In this document: positions 53,958-62,471 of the stretch, in pieces
How positions within the stretch are numbered: the first letter of the stretch is position 1
Layout of the letters: the number at the start of each line of letters is the position of its first letter
DNA from: Streptomyces sp. NBC_00461
Lineage (GTDB): Bacteria > Actinomycetota > Actinomycetes > Streptomycetales > Streptomycetaceae
Reading direction: 5' to 3'
DNA length: 64,000 bases
Assembly (NCBI RefSeq): GCF_036013935.1
Contig: NZ_CP107902.1
Coordinates: 9,519,001 to 9,583,000 of the forward strand
Made by a program: the position numbers and the translations under genes
Notes under the pieces: model-generated
What the model was told of the DNA's origin: nothing
What the model saw: the letters and a program-made list of their open reading frames with translations, nothing else
The model's database searches: none

Positions 53958-54812
53958 TCATGACTGAATGAATCGAGAGATGGTCTGGAGGAATTCCTGA
54001 GTCTCTTCCACCAAAGGGTTGTGACCGGAGTTCTCAAAGATGTGCAAGTTCGCATGGGGAATCCCCTTCACGATTTCTTCCGACTGTGATGGCGGTGTGA
54101 CCCAGTCATACCTACCCGTGACAACAAGGGTTGGAATGTGGATGGCGCCCAGCTGTGCGCGGACGTCATAAGAAGGCAGTTCGTGCTTCATGACGTGTTC
54201 AGCTACCTCGGGTCCGGCTATTACGCGTGCGTCCGCAGCTTCCCTTTCGGCCAGCGGCGGGACCGTACGGTAGTAGAGGGGCCCGACGACTTCGGCCCAC
54301 CTGGCGTACTTCTCAGGGGTAATGGTCCCCCCGAATAGAGCTGTTATCAGCTCCATCTGCTCTGTGCTGGCCACCTCGGCAACTTGTTTCATCGAGAGCG
54401 CGTAATATTCGTTGCTCGGCGCCGTGTCGGCCAGGATCAGCTTCGACAACGAATCGGGATAGCGGACGGCGTACTGCAGAGCGACCATGCCGCCGAATGA
54501 GGCGCCAAGCAGCACAGGCGCCTCGATCCCGAGATAGAGCCTCAGCGCCTCGATGTCGTCGGCCATCTGTTCCAGCGTGTAGGTGCTGACGTCTGCGCGG
54601 CTGGATCGTCCTGTGCCCCGGTGGTCGAAGTAGACGATCTGCGCCGTATCCTGCAGGCCGTCGAGCCACGGTCGGAAAAGGCTGTGATCGCCTCCCGGGC
54701 CCCCGTGGTGAACGAACAGCACCGGCTTCGATTCGAGACTCTTCTCCATTACGGAGAGACCCGATCCGACGACATCGAAGAAGAGATCAATACCGTTGAT
54801 TTTGGCGAACAT
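53958..54812 (-). CDS. alpha/beta hydrolase, proline-iminopeptidase-like
   Basis: 284 residues. VLFVHHGGPGGDHSLF (HGGPG), IVYFDHRGTGRSS, PVLLGASFGGMVALQYA (nucleophile Ser), VVTGRYDWVTPP (acid) and FENSGHNPLVEE (His). The HGGPG and DQRGxGxS-like motifs are those of proline iminopeptidases, but the family also covers other amide, ester and C-C hydrolases. Only its C-terminal 65 residues survive in copy 1 (24369-24593). It preceded the amidohydrolase gene in both copies; together they may degrade one amide-containing substrate. Confidence 0.88.
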   Translation of the reverse strand: MFAKINGIDLFFDVVGSGLSVMEKSLESKPVLFVHHGGPGGDHSLFRPWLDGLQDTAQIVYFDHRGTGRSSRADVSTYTLEQMADDIEALRLYLGIEAPVLLGASFGGMVALQYAVRYPDSLSKLILADTAPSNEYYALSMKQVAEVASTEQMELITALFGGTITPEKYARWAEVVGPLYYRTVPPLAEREAADARVIAGPEVAEHVMKHELPSYDVRAQLGAIHIPTLVVTGRYDWVTPPSQSEEIVKGIPHANLHIFENSGHNPLVEETQEFLQTISRFIQS

Positions 54813-54882
54813 GAGACTCCTTAGAAGGTAGTGGTGCGCGATGCGGCAGGGATCTGGCTGTTATCCCTCTGCCGAGTGCGGT

Positions 54883-55084
54883 CACGTCGTCGCCACGGCG
54901 AAGGTGTCGGCGATCCAGTCGGTGATCAAGGTGCTGAAGGGCGCGAGGTGGATCTAGCCCGATGTGCTTGGTGGCGCCCTCGTTGGGGGGTGGAGATCCG
55001 CAGGTCGCGGTTGGGGGCGTGGACGGCCTGGTCTTAGGTCAGGGAAGGGCGCGGACACTGCCGAATGCGATCAGCATGAAGGTC
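54883..55084 (-). pseudogene. fused remnants of the C-C hydrolase and ABM genes, copy 2
   Basis: 54883-55036 matches the 3' end of the C-C hydrolase gene (25107-25260); 55037-55084 matches the start of the ABM gene (about 32262-32309). Everything between, about 7.0 kb in copy 1, is missing here, and both remnants carry indels. 54813-54882 holds nothing recognisable. Confidence 0.85.
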
Positions 55085-55109
55085 CTCCGGCAGTAGAAAT
55101 GACCAAAGC

Positions 55110-55163
55110 GTAGTGAGCGCTACGATTAAATCAAGAGGGTAGCGCCTGCTACGGTTCTGTCAA
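55110..55163. promoter_or_regulatory. twin TetR operators, copy 2
   Basis: GTAGTGAGCGCTAC (55110-55123) and GTAGCGCCTGCTAC (55139-55152), 29 bp apart as at 32343/32372, with TGTCAA (55158-55163), the minus-strand -35. The minus-strand -10 has changed (AGAGTA to AGGGTA). Confidence 0.72.
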
Positions 55164-55208
55164 GTAACTGTTCGGCGGCGGTTGCCGCGCATCGGAGGGA
55201 ACCCATCG

Positions 55209-55871
55209 GTGACGTCGTCCACATCGGCTGATAACGCCGCTGGCGATCCCCTCGCGATCAGGCCGCCGTTGCAGAAACGCAGTCGGGAGGCGTGGGCACG
55301 GGTGCTCGACGCTGGGGTGGCACTGCTGGAGGAGGGCGGGTACGAGGCATTCACGATCGCGGCAGTGTGCGACCGTGCCCAGGTGGCGCCGAGGGCGATC
55401 TATGCCCGGACCGACAGCAAGGACGCTCTGTTCCTCGCCGTCTACGAGCACGGGCTGGCCCGTGTCCGGGCCGACCACTCGGTCTTCGCCGACGCTGGGC
55501 ACTGGCGGGACCTGTCGCCGGACCGGCTCGTGGAGCGGGCGGTGTGCGCGGTCGCCGACATCTTCGGCCGGCATGCCGCATTGCTGCGAGCGGTGATCCT
55601 CATCTCCGGAGCGCACCCGGAGATCCACCGACGCGGTGCTGCCTACAGCGCAGAGCTCGGCCGGCTCTTCACCGACGTCCTGCTCGAGGTCGGCGAGCAC
55701 ATGGACCACGATGACCCGGAGTCGGCCGTGCGGGCCGCGTACACCACCGTCTTCTCCACACTCGTCGTCCGCGTGGCGTACGGACCGGCCATCGCCGACG
55801 CCGAGGCCGACGACGACGCCTTCCTCGCTTCCCTGAGCGACATGGCGTGCCGGTACCTGCTGCGGCCGTAG
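55209..55871 (+). CDS. TetR/AcrR-family regulator of the catabolic locus
   Basis: 220 residues from GTG 55209, chosen for the GGAGGG 9 bp upstream. SREAWARVLDAGVALLEEGG, then FTIAAVCDRAQVAPRAIYAR, gives the HTH; the ligand domain has FGRHAALLRAVILISGAHPE and ends DMACRYLLRP. It begins 57 bp after the twin palindromes. Its own neighbouring operon is deleted, but the same operators stand before the eight-gene operon at 32 kb, whose own TetR gene is a scrap. So it probably represses that operon in trans and itself in cis. Confidence 0.88.
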   Translation: MTSSTSADNAAGDPLAIRPPLQKRSREAWARVLDAGVALLEEGGYEAFTIAAVCDRAQVAPRAIYARTDSKDALFLAVYEHGLARVRADHSVFADAGHWRDLSPDRLVERAVCAVADIFGRHAALLRAVILISGAHPEIHRRGAAYSAELGRLFTDVLLEVGEHMDHDDPESAVRAAYTTVFSTLVVRVAYGPAIADAEADDDAFLASLSDMACRYLLRP

Positions 55872-55922
55872 AGCTGCCGCCGTCACCGATGCAGAGCGCA
55901 CGTCCGCGCAGTCACCGCGGAG

Positions 55923-56475
55923 ATGCGGCGGCGCGTGCGCGGGGGCGGGGTCGTGTTCTTGCTGATGCAGTCCCTGTTCATCCCGATCGTCCCGGACCTT
56001 CCGAAGCACCTGGGAGCCTCGCCGTCGAACACTTCCTGGGCCATCACCGCCACACTGCTCGCGGCCGCCGTTGCCACCCCCGTGATGGGCCGACTGGGAG
56101 ACACGGTCGGCAAGCGCCGCATGCTTCTGGTCAGCCTGGTCGTGTTGGTGGCCGGCTCGGTCATCGCCGCCCTCGGCGACTCACTGACGCCGATGATCGT
56201 CGGACGGGCGCTGCAGGGAATGGCTGCCGGCGTCGTCCCGCTCGGCATCAGCATCATGCGTGACGAGCTGCCCCCGGAGCGACTCAGCTCCGCCACCGCG
56301 CTCATGAGCGCATCCCTGGGCGTGGGCCGCGCCCTCGGCCTGCCCGCCGCCGCGGTCATCGCCGATAACTTCGACGGGCACACGCTGTTCCGGGCCTCCA
56401 GCGGCGCCGGCGCCCTCTCCACCGCCCTGGTATTGGCGTTCGTACCGGAGTCGCAGGTTCGCACTCGCGGGCTCT
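55923..56475 (+). pseudogene. MFS transporter, truncated after about 185 residues
   Basis: FLLMQSLFIPIVPDLPKHLG, ITATLLAAAVATPVMGRLGD, TVGKRRMLLVSLVVLVAGS, GRALQGMAAGVVPLGISIM and ALGLPAAAVIADNFDGHTLF are the first six helices of a 12- or 14-helix MFS protein. After FVPESQVRTRG (about 56475) the sequence is unrelated and low in hydrophobicity. 56476-56626 holds nothing recognisable. Confidence 0.75.
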
Positions 56476-56626
56476 CACGCTCGGACACCAGCCGTACCGC
56501 GCCGACCGTCAGATTTGAGCGTGAGCGCAGTACACGGCGTTCGCGGTCCTGGCTGCGGGCACAGGCTCCCTACTTGAGGACTCCTATGGCTGATACCGGA
56601 AGCCACCGCGGCCGGAGCCGCTGCGC

Positions 56627-58933
56627 TCAGCCGACATCGGCCGGCGTGATCAGTACTCGATCGTGGCCGGGCTCGCGGACCGGTCCGGTGAGGTGGATGG
56701 TGCCCGTGAGGCGGATGTCGGTGCTGGAGGCGCCGATCATGACGGTGATCTCGCCGGGTTCGACGATGCGCTCGAGGTCGGGACCGGTGTAGGCGAGGCG
56801 GTCGGTGTGCAGGCGGAAGGTGACCCTGCGTTGTTCACCGGGGGCCAGCCGTACGCGCGCGAAGCCGGTCAGCTGGGTCAGCGGGCGCGGGAGCTGGGCG
56901 ATGGGGTCGGCCGTGTAGAGCTGGACCACCTCGGAACCGGGGATCTCGCCCGTGTTGCGGACCAGGCAGCTGATCTCGACCTCGCCGTCCGTGTGGATCT
57001 CCTGGGCGCTCAGCTCGAACCCGTCGTAGGCGAACGTGGTGTACGACAGTCCGTGTCCGAAGGGGTAGGCCGGGGTGGGGTCGAGGTTGCTCACGCCCTC
57101 GGTGTTGCCGCCGAGCGGGGCGTGCAGGTAGGTGCCGGGCTGGCCGCCCGGGGTGCGCGGGATCTGGACGGGCAGTTTGCCCGAAGGTGTGGTCCGCCCG
57201 GAGAACACCCCGGCCAGGGCGGGGCCGCCCTCCTCTCCGGGGAAGAACGCCTGGATGACGGCGGCCGCACGGTCGGTGTAGGCGCCGAGCGCGTACGGGC
57301 GGCCGGAGACGACGAGGAGCACGACCGGGGTGCCGGTGGCGAGCAGTGCCTCCACCAGTTCGCCCTGGACCCCCGGCAGCGAAAGGTCCTCGGCGTCGCA
57401 GCCCTCGCCCGAGGTGCCGAGGCCGAAGAGGCCGGCACGGTCACCGACGACGGCGACGCACACCTGCGCCTGCCGGGCTGCCTCCACCGCCGCGTCGAAG
57501 CCGTCACGGTCGATGTCCTTGACGGGGCAGCCCTGTTCGTAGGTGATCAGGGCACGCGGCAGTTCCGTGGCCAGGGCGTCGAGCAGGGAGAGCGTCTCGA
57601 TGCCGTTGTCGTGCCCGGGGTGGTGGGGCAGGACGTGGTTGGGGAAGGAGTAGCAGCCGAAGAACGCGTTGGCGTCGTCGGCGCAGGGGCCGACCAGGGC
57701 GATGGACGCCGTGTCCGCGGCGAGAGGCAGGAGGCTCTCACGGTTGTCGAGCAGGACGATGCTCTGCTCGGCGAGTTCGCGGGCGATGGCGCGGTGCGCG
57801 GGCGGGTCGAGGTCGATCGGTCCCTCGACCTCGCCCTCCGGGGTGAAGCCGGCGTCGAGCAGGCCGAGTTCGACCTTCTGGTGCAGGACGCGGCGCACGG
57901 CCCGGTCGACGAGGTCCTCGGAGACGGTTCCGGCGCGGAGGAGTTCGGCGAGGGGTTCGCCGTAGCAGAGGGTGTCGGGCAGTTCGACGTCGATGCCCGC
58001 CGTGAGGGCGCGGGCGCCGGCCTCGCCGTAGTCGGCGGCGATGCGGTGCATGGTGCGCAGGAATGCGATGGACCAGTAGTCGGAGACGACCGTGCCCTCG
58101 AATTGCCAGTCCTCGCGCAGGAGTCGGGTCAGGAGCCCGGCGTCGGCGCCGGCGGGCATGCCGTCGACGTCGGCGTAGGAGTTCATCACCGAGCGGGCAC
58201 CGCCCTCGCGTATCGCGGTCTCGAACGGCGGCAGGATGACGTCCGCGAACTCGCGGGGCCCCATGGAGACGGGGGCGTGGTTGCGGGCGGCCTTGGAGGC
58301 GGAGTACCCGGCGAAATGCTTGAGCGTGGCGATGATCCCGGCGTTCTCCAGGCCGCGTACGTAGGCGCTGCCGGTGGTGGCGACGAGGTACGGGTCCTCG
58401 CCGAGGGTCTCCTCGACCCGGCCCCAGCGGTAGTCGCGTACGACGTCCAGAACGGGTGAGAGGCCCTGGTGGACGCCGACCTGGCGCATGCTGGTGCCGA
58501 TGGCGTGGGCCATGCGTTCGACGAGGTCTGTGTTGAAGGCGGCGGCCCAGGCGAGAGGGGTGGGGAAGACGCTCGCGTAGTAGGCGGTGAACCCGGTCAG
58601 GCACTCCTCGTGGGCGATGGCGGGGATGCCGAGCCGCGTGTTCTCCATCAACTCGCGCTGGAGGGAAGCGAGTTTACGCGTTCCTTCGGCGGGATCGACC
58701 GGCTTGGTGCCGAAGGGGCGGGTGATGTGGCCCAGGCCGTCCTTGCTGGCCTGTTCGAAGTCGGTGTGGCGGGCGAAGACGTCCTGCATCGGGGCCACGT
58801 TGCCGCTGACGCGCTCGACGCCGGGCCAGGCGCTGCCGAGCTGGGCGAGCTTCTCCTCCAGGGTCATCTCCGCGAGCAGGGCCTCGACCCTGTCGGTACG
58901 GGGGCAGGCCGGATCGGCCCAAGGTGTGGTCAT
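56627..58933 (-). CDS. glycoside hydrolase family 3 beta-glycosidase
   Basis: 768 residues, no signal peptide, so intracellular. GH3 N-terminal TIM barrel: GIPAIAHEECLTGF, GRVEETLGEDPYLV, ATLKHFAGYSASKAARNH and FEGTVVSDYWSIAFLR (nucleophile Asp in SDYWS). The (alpha/beta)6 sandwich has VALVGPCADDANAFFGCYSF and VVLLVVSGRPYALG. A C-terminal fibronectin-III-like domain ends the protein. It releases terminal beta-glucose or beta-xylose from imported oligosaccharides. Follows the LacI gene by 42 bp and is divergent from the sugar importer. Confidence 0.92.
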   Translation of the reverse strand: MTTPWADPACPRTDRVEALLAEMTLEEKLAQLGSAWPGVERVSGNVAPMQDVFARHTDFEQASKDGLGHITRPFGTKPVDPAEGTRKLASLQRELMENTRLGIPAIAHEECLTGFTAYYASVFPTPLAWAAAFNTDLVERMAHAIGTSMRQVGVHQGLSPVLDVVRDYRWGRVEETLGEDPYLVATTGSAYVRGLENAGIIATLKHFAGYSASKAARNHAPVSMGPREFADVILPPFETAIREGGARSVMNSYADVDGMPAGADAGLLTRLLREDWQFEGTVVSDYWSIAFLRTMHRIAADYGEAGARALTAGIDVELPDTLCYGEPLAELLRAGTVSEDLVDRAVRRVLHQKVELGLLDAGFTPEGEVEGPIDLDPPAHRAIARELAEQSIVLLDNRESLLPLAADTASIALVGPCADDANAFFGCYSFPNHVLPHHPGHDNGIETLSLLDALATELPRALITYEQGCPVKDIDRDGFDAAVEAARQAQVCVAVVGDRAGLFGLGTSGEGCDAEDLSLPGVQGELVEALLATGTPVVLLVVSGRPYALGAYTDRAAAVIQAFFPGEEGGPALAGVFSGRTTPSGKLPVQIPRTPGGQPGTYLHAPLGGNTEGVSNLDPTPAYPFGHGLSYTTFAYDGFELSAQEIHTDGEVEISCLVRNTGEIPGSEVVQLYTADPIAQLPRPLTQLTGFARVRLAPGEQRRVTFRLHTDRLAYTGPDLERIVEPGEITVMIGASSTDIRLTGTIHLTGPVREPGHDRVLITPADVG

Positions 58934-58975
58934 GGTGCGTTCCTCGGGGTGGTGTCGCAGGACGGCGCGTGTGAT

Positions 58976-60007
58976 TCAGGAAGGCGAAGGGGTGGGCGGC
59001 GGTGCGGTGGAGGACCGGACGACGAGCTGGGTGGCCAGTTCCACCCGGTGGCTGTCCAGGGGTTCGCCCGCGGTGAGCCGGAGCAGGGTGCGCAGTGCGG
59101 CGCGGCCGATCTCGGCGAAGGGCTGCCGGACGGTGGTCAGGGGCGGGGCCGAGGTGCTGGCGGCGGCGGTGTCGTCGAAGCCGACAACGCTGACGTCCTC
59201 CGGCACGCGCAGTCCCTGGATCCGGGCGGCCTCGATGACTCCGAACGCCTCCAGGTCGTTTCCGGCGAAGACGGCCGTGGGCGGGTCGTCGAGGGCGAAG
59301 AGCTCCTGGGCGGCCTGGTAGGCGGGTTCGAACCGGAAGGCTCCCCGCTTGATGAGGAGGGGATCGGGGGTGAGGCCGGCACCGCTGAGTGCGGCCTGGT
59401 AGCCGTGCAGGCGGGCGGTGTTGCATACGGCGTCATGCCGTCCCTCGATCATCGCGATCCGGCGGTGGCCGAGTTTCAGCAGGTGTTCGGTCGCGGCCAT
59501 GCCGCCGCTGAAGTTCGTTGCGCCGATGCTGGGCACGGTGTCGTCGGGCACGTTCATCGGGTCGATGAGCACCAGCGGGATGCCGTGCTGCGCGAACTGC
59601 GCGCGCTGGCGGGCGGTCAGCTCGGACGTCACCAGGATGACGCCCTCCCGCCCCGCGTTCGTGACTTTCCGGGCCCAGGCGGCGCCCAGGGGGTCGTCGG
59701 GCGCGGTGCCGATGACGACGTCGACACCGGCCTCGGCCGCGGCCTGCGTCACACCCTGGGTGATCACCAGGTTGTTGGGGTTGACCAGCTGGTCGAAGGT
59801 CAGATCGATGGTCCGTACCGGCGACTGCGCGCCCCCCGGACCACGGGCCACGTAGTCGCGTTCGACCAGCAACTGCTCGACGCGGGCCCGGGTCTCGGGC
59901 GAGACGTCACTGCGGCCGTTGACCACCTTCGACACGGTGGCCACCGAGACCCCGGCTGCCTCGGCGATGCCGGTCAGGGTCGTCCGCTCGACGGCTCTCT
60001 TCGCCAT
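58976..60007 (-). CDS. LacI-family transcriptional regulator
   Basis: 343 residues. N-terminal HTH and hinge: TLTGIAEAAGVSVATVSKVV and NGRSDVSPETRARVEQLL. Periplasmic-binding-like effector domain: IDLTFDQLVNPNNLVITQGV, REGVILVTSE, GHRRIAMIEGRHDAVCNTAR and VFAGNDLEAFGVIEAARIQG. Controls the GH3 gene with which it forms an operon, and probably the divergent importer, in response to a sugar. Confidence 0.92.
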   Translation of the reverse strand: MAKRAVERTTLTGIAEAAGVSVATVSKVVNGRSDVSPETRARVEQLLVERDYVARGPGGAQSPVRTIDLTFDQLVNPNNLVITQGVTQAAAEAGVDVVIGTAPDDPLGAAWARKVTNAGREGVILVTSELTARQRAQFAQHGIPLVLIDPMNVPDDTVPSIGATNFSGGMAATEHLLKLGHRRIAMIEGRHDAVCNTARLHGYQAALSGAGLTPDPLLIKRGAFRFEPAYQAAQELFALDDPPTAVFAGNDLEAFGVIEAARIQGLRVPEDVSVVGFDDTAAASTSAPPLTTVRQPFAEIGRAALRTLLRLTAGEPLDSHRVELATQLVVRSSTAPPPTPSPS

Positions 60008-60151
60008 GCTGGTCCTTTCGAAGGTTTACGGGGAAGGTAGCGCAAGGTTTCGGAGTGGTCCAGCGCAGGTCTGGAGCAGAAATTTATTTCGACCAGCATC
60101 TTGACCAGCCTCAAACTGGCACCTAATTTGTCGGCCAGAAAACGCAGAGGT

Positions 60152-60167
60152 TTCGAAAAGTTTCGAA
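60152..60167. promoter_or_regulatory. probable LacI operator
   Basis: TTCGAAA-AG-TTTCGAA, a perfect 7-2-7 palindrome, lies in the 236-bp region between the divergent LacI and binding-protein genes. Another CTTTCGAAGG lies at about 60015, next to the LacI start. Confidence 0.68.
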
Positions 60168-60243
60168 CCACGTATCGCGCTGCTGGCGAGCCCTACGAGC
60201 CGTCCGGCGCATTCGAACCTCTGAAGAGCCGAAGGAGCTCCCC

Positions 60244-61563
60244 ATGCCCGCGAGAATCCCCTCCCGTGTCCTGGTCACCGCCTCGGCGGCGGTCCTGGCC
60301 CTGACCCTCACCGCCTGCGGCAGCAGCGGGCGGACCGCCGGTGGCAGCTCCGGTGACGGCGCGCTGGCGTGGGCACTGACCCAGGGCTCCGAAGCGACCT
60401 TTCGGGCCTCCGCCACGGAGTGGAACAAGGAGCACCCCGACAGCAAGATCAACTACCAGTACTTCCAGAACGACCCCTACAAGCAGAAGCTGCGCACCGC
60501 CGTGGGCGCCGGAAACGGGCCGGTCCTGTTCGAGAACTGGGGCGGCGGCGGCCTGAAGACCTATGTGGACGCGGGCAAGGTCGCCGACCTCACCGCCGAT
60601 CTGAACGCCGACCCCGCGTGGAAGAACCGCATCTTCCCCTCGGTACTGAAGTCCACCACCTTCGACGGCAAGACCTACGGCGTCCCGGTCAACGGCGTGC
60701 AGCCGGTGGTCCTGTACTTCAACAAGCAGCTGCTTGAGAAGGTGGGCGCCGAGCCGCCGAGGACCTGGGACGACCTCCTCGCCCTGGTGAAGAAGTTCAA
60801 GGCGAAGGGCATCGCGCCGATCTCCATGGGCGGCGCCTCCAAGTGGCCCGACCTGATGTGGCTGGAGTACCTCGTCGACCGCGTCGGCGGACCCGAGACC
60901 TTCGCGAACATCGCCGCCGGCAAGAAGGGCGCATGGTCGGACCCGGCCGTCCTCAAGGCCGCGGAGATGATCAAGCAGCTTGTGGACGCCGGCGGCTTCG
61001 CCAAGGGCTTCACCTCCGTCTCCGCCGACACCGGCCAGGCCGAGGCCCAGCTCTACACCGGCAAGGCCGCGATGATCCTCCAGGGCAGCTGGGCCTACGG
61101 CACGATGGCGACCGGCTCGCCGAAGTTCGTCTCCGCCGGCAACCTCGGCTGGTCCGGCTTCCCGGCCGTCTCCGGCGGCAAGGGCGACGCGAGCAACATC
61201 GTCGGCAACACGGCCAACTTCTTCTCCGTGTCGGCGCAGGCGAGCGCCAAGGAGAAGAAGACCGCGGTGGCCTACCTCAAGGACGGCGTCTACAACGACA
61301 CCTACATCGACAGCCTCCTCAAGAACGGCGACGTCCCGCCGGTGAAGGACCTCGATGCCAAGCTCAAGACCACCGACAACGCGGACTGGACGACGTACGT
61401 CTACGGCCTCGCCCGCGACGCCAAGAGCTTCCAGCTCTCCTGGGACCAGGCGCTCACCCCCGAACTCGGCAACGACCTGCTCACCCACCTCGACCAGCTC
61501 TTCCTCGGCCAGATCAGCCCGCAGCAGTTCTGCGCCCAGATGGACAAGGCGGCGCAGGGGTGA
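60244..61563 (+). CDS. carbohydrate ABC transporter, substrate-binding lipoprotein
   Basis: 439 residues. Lipoprotein signal: basic MPARIPSR, hydrophobic VLVTASAAVLALTLTAC with lipobox LTAC (Cys25), then a Gly/Ser linker. The cluster B binding-protein fold follows: WNKEHPDSKINYQYFQND, VLFENWGGGGLKTYVDAGKV, FDGKTYGVPVNGVQPVVLYF and AAMILQGSWAYGTMATGSP. Captures an oligosaccharide outside the membrane for the two permeases encoded next; overlaps the first by 4 bp. Confidence 0.93.
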   Translation: MPARIPSRVLVTASAAVLALTLTACGSSGRTAGGSSGDGALAWALTQGSEATFRASATEWNKEHPDSKINYQYFQNDPYKQKLRTAVGAGNGPVLFENWGGGGLKTYVDAGKVADLTADLNADPAWKNRIFPSVLKSTTFDGKTYGVPVNGVQPVVLYFNKQLLEKVGAEPPRTWDDLLALVKKFKAKGIAPISMGGASKWPDLMWLEYLVDRVGGPETFANIAAGKKGAWSDPAVLKAAEMIKQLVDAGGFAKGFTSVSADTGQAEAQLYTGKAAMILQGSWAYGTMATGSPKFVSAGNLGWSGFPAVSGGKGDASNIVGNTANFFSVSAQASAKEKKTAVAYLKDGVYNDTYIDSLLKNGDVPPVKDLDAKLKTTDNADWTTYVYGLARDAKSFQLSWDQALTPELGNDLLTHLDQLFLGQISPQQFCAQMDKAAQG

Positions 61564-62471
61564 GCGCCTCCACCGCATCCAAGGCCCCGTCGGCGCGTTC
61601 CAGTGCCGGCGGCCCGCCGTTCCTCATGGCCCTGCCCGCGCTGCTGCTGTTCGCCCTGTTCGCGCTCGTGCCGATGGCGATCGTGATCTACCTGAGCTTC
61701 ACGCGCTGGGACGGTCTGGGCAGCCCCGCGTGGGCGGGAGCAGACAACTGGCGCGAGGCACTGACCAGTGACGTCACCCGGCACGCCCTGTGGCTCACCG
61801 TCAAGCTGATGGTGTTCTCCTGGATCGTGCAGACCCCGATCAGCCTCCTGCTGGGCGTCTTCGTCGCCGGAAAACAGCGCTACCGCGCCCTGTTCGCCGT
61901 CTTCTACTTCGTCCCGCTGCTGATCTCCACGGCCGCGATCGCCGTCATCTTCAAGAACCTCCTCGACCCCAACTTCGGCCTCGGCGCAGCCCTGAACCTG
62001 CCCATTCTCGGCCAGGACTGGCTCGGCGACCCCCAACTGGCCTTCTACGCGGTGGTGTTCGTCATCACCTGGCAGTTCGTGCCCTTCCACACCCTGCTCT
62101 ACCAAGCCGGAGCCCGGCAGATCCCCGCCTCGCTCTACGAGGCCGCGTCGATCGACGGCGCGGGCCGCCTCGCCCAGTTCTGGCACATCACCCTGCCCCA
62201 GATGCGCTACACCATCGTCACGTCCTCGACGCTGATGGTCGTCGGCTCACTCACCTACTTCGACCTGGTCTTCGTCCTCACCGGCGGCGGCCCCGGCTAC
62301 GCCACCCGCATCCTGCCGCTCGACATGTACATCACGGGCTTCCAGAGCAACGAGATGGGCCTCGCCAGCGCCATCTCCGTGGTGCTCGTCGTGGCAGGAC
62401 TCGTCGTCTCCCTCGCCCTCACCCGGTTCTCCGGTTTCAACCGGATGCGCAGCCAGCAGGCAGGTATGTGA
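61560..62471 (+). CDS. carbohydrate ABC transporter permease (MalF type)
   Basis: 303 residues, GTG start within the binding-protein stop (GTGA). Six hydrophobic helices starting FLMALPALLLFALFALVPMA. The EAA loop reads YEAASIDGAGRLAQFWHITL, the site of contact with the ATPase. VFVLTGGGPGYATRILPLDM is typical of MalF-type permeases. Pairs with the next gene. No ATPase gene is nearby; in streptomycetes a shared MsiK ATPase usually serves such systems. Confidence 0.92.
   Translation: MSASTASKAPSARSSAGGPPFLMALPALLLFALFALVPMAIVIYLSFTRWDGLGSPAWAGADNWREALTSDVTRHALWLTVKLMVFSWIVQTPISLLLGVFVAGKQRYRALFAVFYFVPLLISTAAIAVIFKNLLDPNFGLGAALNLPILGQDWLGDPQLAFYAVVFVITWQFVPFHTLLYQAGARQIPASLYEAASIDGAGRLAQFWHITLPQMRYTIVTSSTLMVVGSLTYFDLVFVLTGGGPGYATRILPLDMYITGFQSNEMGLASAISVVLVVAGLVVSLALTRFSGFNRMRSQQAGM

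Noticed and set aside
56663..58459. A long plus-strand open frame opposite the GH3 gene
   Set aside because: Antisense shadow; rich in Gly, Val, Asp and Glu without motifs, while the minus strand encodes a complete GH3 enzyme.
60193..61578. A 461-codon minus-strand frame opposite the binding-protein gene
   Set aside because: Antisense shadow of a lipoprotein gene with signal peptide and coupled permeases.
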